Positions 59,308-64,000 of a stretch of 64,000 bases of DNA are shown in pieces. The stretch spans positions 124,001 to 188,000 of the forward strand of contig CAJJDO010000054.1 of NCBI GenBank assembly GCA_905183005.1, written 5' to 3'. The stretch is from Paramecium pentaurelia. Its lineage: Eukaryota; Ciliophora; Oligohymenophorea; Peniculida; Parameciidae. A model generated the notes under the pieces. It was given only the letters and a program-made list of their open reading frames with translations, made no database searches and was not told the DNA's origin. A program made the translations under genes and the position numbers. The stretch's first letter is position 1. Each line of letters opens with the position of its first letter.

Positions 59308-61049
59308 TCAGTTTTACAGTGTATCTTTTAATGATAGATTAATGTAGTTAATAAAATACTTGAAATTTATCAAAACTTAATCAAAGTGTTTTTCAATATT
59401 CTAAAATGTAGGATTAGCAACAACTTAAGGATTCATAAATAAATTTAATAAAATCTAAATTGTTTTTAGTCAAATTATTACTTATAATCTTTCAGCTAAA
59501 AGTTATGTTTAGAAATTAGGATCTATGATTCCTTTGATAATAATTTTGAGATCTTTCTCAATTGTAAAACTTCCATTTAGATGATCTTAAAGGACTTTTG
59601 GAAATTATGCATAGACATTAGCAGATTTTAATTGATCAATACAAGAGAATGATTAATCTTCAATAGTTAATTCTTTATTGACTTTTTTTCCATTTGATTT
59701 AATATTATACATTTTAAATGAATTTGTTGCTTTATTTGCTATAATGAACCATGTCTAATAATCAATTTTTGGTTTATTAACTTTTTATTTGATTAAATAA
59801 GCAACAAATTCATACATTTTTAATTACTTATCAAATAATTCTAGAAATGAACTAAAGTTATTTTCAATTTCATAAACTTTGATTTATAATATATTAAAAT
59901 TGAAAGAAGGCTTTAACCATTCTATCATTAAATTATCCCATAATAAATATAGTAATTAAGAGTTCAGGTCTTCAATTAATTAAATTTTTTCCTGTTATGT
60001 AATTACATTATAATCTTAGAATTCAGCATAATTAGTTTTTAAAAATTGTAAGTGATCATTTAAATATTTAGCTGGTAGATGAATCATTAATACATTTGTA
60101 ATTAATGATTCTAGATTTTTGTTTTTAGTAATAAAGTCATCCTCTTCTTTAAGAGGAGGAGAAGTCACAAGAAATTTAGATATTTAAATTTTACTATTTG
60201 ATCCAATTTAAGGTAATTATTTTTTATTTGATTCAGGAGTCTTTATTCTTGATTAATTTGTAGATGTTAATCTTAAAGGAGATTTTGACTTACCTTATGT
60301 TGAATTTGGATTTGGGCTTTTAGGTAAGATTCCAAGAGTAAATGAATAATTGTGTTGAAAGTATTTATTTTTTTAATCAAATGATGGAGAAGTAGCAATT
60401 TATTAAGATGATAATTGTGAATCTAATTAATTGTAAAGTTCAGATAATTAATCATCTATTGAATTAATCACTTAATTAATATCATAAGTGAATTCTTAAA
60501 TATTCTTATCTTTGATTTACATAGCATTGGCAATCATTTCTTAATAATCATTAGTTAAAACAAAGTTAATCAAGAATTCAATTTCCTATTTTATTTCATA
60601 ATTTAAAATACTTTATTCTCTAACGTATATGTTGATCTATTTTTTATTCTTTCAAGTTCATCATGATAAGCTTTAACTTTTAATTATGAACTTGAATCAT
60701 TGAGATTCTTATTTTAAACATTATTAACTAAAGCTTCACAGTGACGATCAATAAAACTAAATGCTCTACTTTAAATTGCTTTGAATTATTATTAAATAGA
60801 TCTGATTATTTATTCTTTATTCTTTTTTACTGAATTTTAATTTATTAGTTATAGATACTTTAATTCAAGATCTTTATCTTTTTGTTATATTTTTTCAATG
60901 AAATCCTAAATTTCCATATTTTATTTGGTATGACCATCATGATCTGGGAAACAACTTATACATCCTAATTTATTAGTTTGACAATCTTCTTATAGACAAA
61001 TAAATTGTATTATTTGTTGTTTATGTTTATTACATCTATTTCTCATCAT
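59308..61049 (-). CDS. B-box zinc-finger protein with coiled coil
   Basis: 562 residues after introns 60586-60611 and 59455-59481. At the N-terminus a B-box-type finger is readable (RCNKHKQQ, FICLQEDC, GCISC, DHDGH) with all Cys/His ligands. A coiled coil spans about 45-190, then a Ser/Pro-rich region (about 235-300), then a long helical C-terminus. There is no RING before the B-box and no recognised domain after it. Proteins with a lone B-box plus coiled coil are numerous in ciliates and of unknown role. It is convergent with the CK1-like gene (51 bp between stops). Confidence 0.8.
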
Positions 61050-61704
61050 TTATGTTATTTATCTAAATTTTTATAATTAAATTTATAAACAATCTCATAA
61101 AAGTTCAAATCTTCTATAAAAATACTTTATTTTTGGAATAATAATAGATAATATTATTTATTAATTTCATTCTCTAATGAATAGTCTATCAATTAGTAAA
61201 TAAATATTATTATATTAATATCATAATGAAATAAAATGACATTGATTATTTATAATCAATCAATAAAATATTGGATCTTAATAATATAATTCTTATACAA
61301 AAGTACATTTATAGAATAAGATTCAATTACAATAATATTAAATTTTTTAATTACTATGTAGGAATTTAAGATAAATACAATATTATCATAATATAAGTTC
61401 TCAAAATAAAAATATTTATCTAAAAATCATAATAAAATATAGAATAATAAAAGTATTAATAGATATTTATTATCATATTTGATATTTAAAAATATCTTAA
61501 TAATATAGATTAATAAATACATTTTTGATCTCTTTTAGTAATTTAATTATGATATTATAATTGATGTCATCAAAGTTTAAATTTTGAATTTATTACATTA
61601 AATAATATATTTATAATATACTATTAAATTGCACTTTTTTATATAAGATCTAATATGAATTCTCATAAAATATTTTGAATAATAGGATAAGTCAAGACTG
61701 TAAT
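61050..61704. other. divergent intergenic region, AT-rich
   Basis: Between the B-box gene start and the membrane-protein gene start. Nearly pure A/T; no coding frame or RNA gene seen. Confidence 0.5.
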
Positions 61705-62876
61705 ATGACAATTCCTTAATTTGAATCCTCTATTTAAATAATTTTATTAATGAATAATAACTTATTAATAATAGTATTTTTTTCTGCTTGGACTCTACTA
61801 TTTCTATTGATTTTATTTATAGGATATTTGCTAGATAAATCATATTAATTAGCATCTATAAGTCCATAAACAAAAAGTATAACTCCTTCATGCAGCCTCC
61901 TTACAATTAATCCAATTATGGTTCCAAATGTATAGAAACAGCAAGCATTTAGAAAGGGTGATGAAGGAGTCAATATTGTAATCAATAACTAAGGATAATA
62001 AAATCAATAAGTTAATTAAGAAAATGAACAAGTTAACTTAGATTAAAATGTAAGTCCAAAAAGGAGGTCCAGTGATAAAAAGTCTCCTACAAGATCCTTA
62101 AAGAAATTTTAAACACAACAAACAATAGTAAAGAAACTTAATATTGGTACTTATGATGGAATAGAAACATTATAATCAACTAATAGAAAAAGTGTAAGAT
62201 CACGTCCTTCAGTAGTTAATAGTGAAAGGAATAGTGTTTAAGCATAATCTCCAGGATAAAGAATAATAAGTACTCCTAGAATATCTTCAGTTTCTAATCT
62301 CTAAATAAGTGGAAAATTACTTGTAGACTCTATTTATAAAATTCCTAAACCATTAAAAGATTACTATGTAAGATATAGTAATAACATTAGAAATGCCATT
62401 AAATATCTAAGATATTTTTTACTCATAAAGATGGAATTTCAAGAACTTTTATGACTTTTTAAATATATTTTAGATAAATAACTTGTTTTGAGATTTGTGG
62501 AATATTATTAATTTAAACATAAAATCTATCATTTTATATAATTATAGGAGCAACATGTGGAGGATATGTAGTTTTAAAAATTTTGGATTATCATTTGATC
62601 AAGAAAATTAGCAAAGGTTCATGGGTATTAACATTAAAGATTATTAATTATACATTTTGGTTATCCATATTAGCTGTTTTAATATTTGGTATAATTTGGT
62701 TTGAAATCAATAATTTATTATGCATTATATACTATTTACCTGCATTAATTATGGAAATAATAGTGGACCCTATTAGATATTTAATAATAAAATACTGTTT
62801 AGCAGATTCAAAGAAGGGTCAAAATTAAACATTAAATTAAGTTAATGTGCTTAAAGTAATGGAATAAATTAAATGA
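61705..62876 (+). CDS. uncharacterised multi-pass membrane protein
   Basis: 382 residues after a 23-nt intron (62368-62390); without splicing the frame stops early, and with it a long second half appears. One membrane segment lies near the N-terminus (LLIIVFFSAWTLLFLLILFI), then about 170 residues of Ser/Gln/Lys-rich cytosolic sequence, then four hydrophobic segments (YIIIGATCGGYVVLKIL, FWLSILAVLIFGIIWF, IYYLPALIMEIIV among them). The end is a short charged tail. No family recognised. An ATG at 61750 in the same frame is an alternative start. Confidence 0.72.
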
Positions 62877-62929
62877 TTATTGTTTATTATTATTAAATTT
62901 ACAAACAATAATCCAAAATAATAATTAAA

Positions 62930-64000
62930 ATGTCTTAAAAATTATAGAGTGTTAATACAAAAGTATCACATCTTGATAATTTTAAATAAATTTAATCCTT
63001 AAAGCATCACAGATCACATAATAATTTATAAAAGCACAATAGAGCTGAAAGTGAAACACTTTTCTTTTAGAACAATTAATTAAAAAGTTCAATGATTTCT
63101 TTGAACTAGGATTTATAACTTTAGAAAAATAAGTTTTCTTAGCTTGAAGTAATAATTTATTTTAATATTAGAGATTTTCAATGTTATAAGGAACAATAGA
63201 TAATAATAAAACATTTATAACTATCCTTAAGGAAAAACTAAAAAAACTGGAATTAGATTTATTTGATAAAATAAAGGAAATAGAAGCTTTAAAAAAAATG
63301 AGTCTTATAACTAAATATTAAGAATTATAAGTATTTCTATTTAACATTTATAATTAGGTTGAATTATATAATTATTAATAATTAGTATTAATATAAAAAT
63401 AAGAAATTATTTAATTGAAAGAATAAATAAGAGACTAATAATAATTAACCATTGAAGATCTATATTAATTACAATAGAAGACAATTTAAAATTTGTTAAT
63501 ATAAAATCATGAATATACAAGTGAAAATGCAAAATATAAAACAGAAAAATATTTTTATATATCTTAAATAGAATCTCTTAAGGTTAAATTGAGTATTAAG
63601 GAAAAAGAGATCTTAAAATTAAATAATTAAATTAAATAGTTTGAAAATTTAATAAAGAATAATTGTTATATACCAAAATCTAGACAATAAATATTTAAAG
63701 AATCTGTTGAAAACGCCCATTTATCAGAGAGATTATAATAATTATAAATGAAATATTAAGATGATATTAATAATAAACAATAATAAATAGATGATTTAAA
63801 ATAATAATTAATTTAGAATGAAGAGGAGAAGAATAGAATAGAGTATATACAATTAGATTAATAAGATCAAAGAAGTTCTTTGATGGAAATGGAATAAAAA
63901 TAATAAAATTCAATTAAAAACTTTTTGAATGAGTCAGATTAATCTTAATAAAATAAATAGAATTGTTTATAATCAAATTAATAATATTAAAAGTAAAATA
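62930..64000 (+). CDS. coiled-coil protein, 3' end beyond window
   Basis: The frame is open from ATG at 62930 to the last base, with introns 63149-63171 and probably 63331-63357 (27 nt, frame-neutral). About 340 residues are visible. A Ser/His/Lys-rich head (MSQKLQSVNTKVSHLDNF) precedes a Gln/Lys/Glu-rich coiled coil that continues to the edge. No globular domain is visible. The gene begins 53 bp after the previous stop, same strand. Confidence 0.7.

Noticed and set aside
1..64000. CRISPR arrays, insertion sequences, prophage or bacterial operons
   Set aside because: Code use, introns and gene content are those of a ciliate nucleus; no spacer arrays, terminal inverted repeats or transposase genes were seen.

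Overview
The window looks like macronuclear DNA from a ciliate of the genus Paramecium or a very close relative. It is extremely AT-rich. Reading frames close only on TGA, while TAA and TAG occur throughout conserved domains at glutamine positions. About 100 spliceosomal introns can be placed by reading frame; all are 22-33 nt, nearly all start GTA and end TAG or AAG. Tiny introns plus TAA/TAG=Gln is the Paramecium pattern. Coding regions are not interrupted by IES-like insertions and no telomere repeat is seen, so this is probably internal macronuclear chromosome sequence. Only TGA was treated as stop, and CDS coordinates run from ATG to stop and include introns. Every intron-containing model quoted gives a length divisible by three after splicing.

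Layout. 1-7561 (mostly minus): partial EF-hand protein, alpha/beta hydrolase, a degenerate kinase with a Gln/Pro-rich tail, HAD hydrolase, inositol-pentakisphosphate 2-kinase and pyruvate dehydrogenase E1 beta, the last four packed 19-24 bp apart. 7570-15831: membrane RING-H2 ligase, centrin-like protein, ribosomal protein L14e, a ciliate-type unknown, AP-complex beta subunit. 16020-20957: an unusual multi-RING E3 ligase, a divergent histone H3, a TMEM63/OSCA-type channel. 21107-31871: zinc-finger/RING pair arranged tail to tail, coiled-coil proteins, histidine phosphatase, alveolin-like repeat protein, small EF-hand protein. 32096-38049: AP endonuclease and three paralogous MFS transporters. 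38289-46903: RS/Asn-Asp-Arg repeat protein, Sec1/Munc18 protein, amino-acid permease, DHHC palmitoyltransferase, coiled-coil proteins. 47704-54999: PMCA calcium pump, DEAH helicase, P5C dehydrogenase. 55000-64000: low gene density, a CK1-like kinase, a B-box protein, a membrane protein and a coiled-coil gene cut by the window end.

The genes are ordinary, independently acting eukaryotic genes, not an operon. The most notable item is the E3 ligase at 16020-18036. It joins a RING1-IBR half typical of RBR ligases to a C-terminal half that matches the RING-Cys-relay (MYCBP2/PHR) module, with both relay cysteines conserved. Other points worth a look are two divergent gene pairs whose start codons are only 7-8 bp apart, an exact 18-mer lying 61 nt upstream of two unrelated genes, a 140-residue H3 with an altered tail, a pseudokinase with a prion-like tail, and two loci that look partly eroded.
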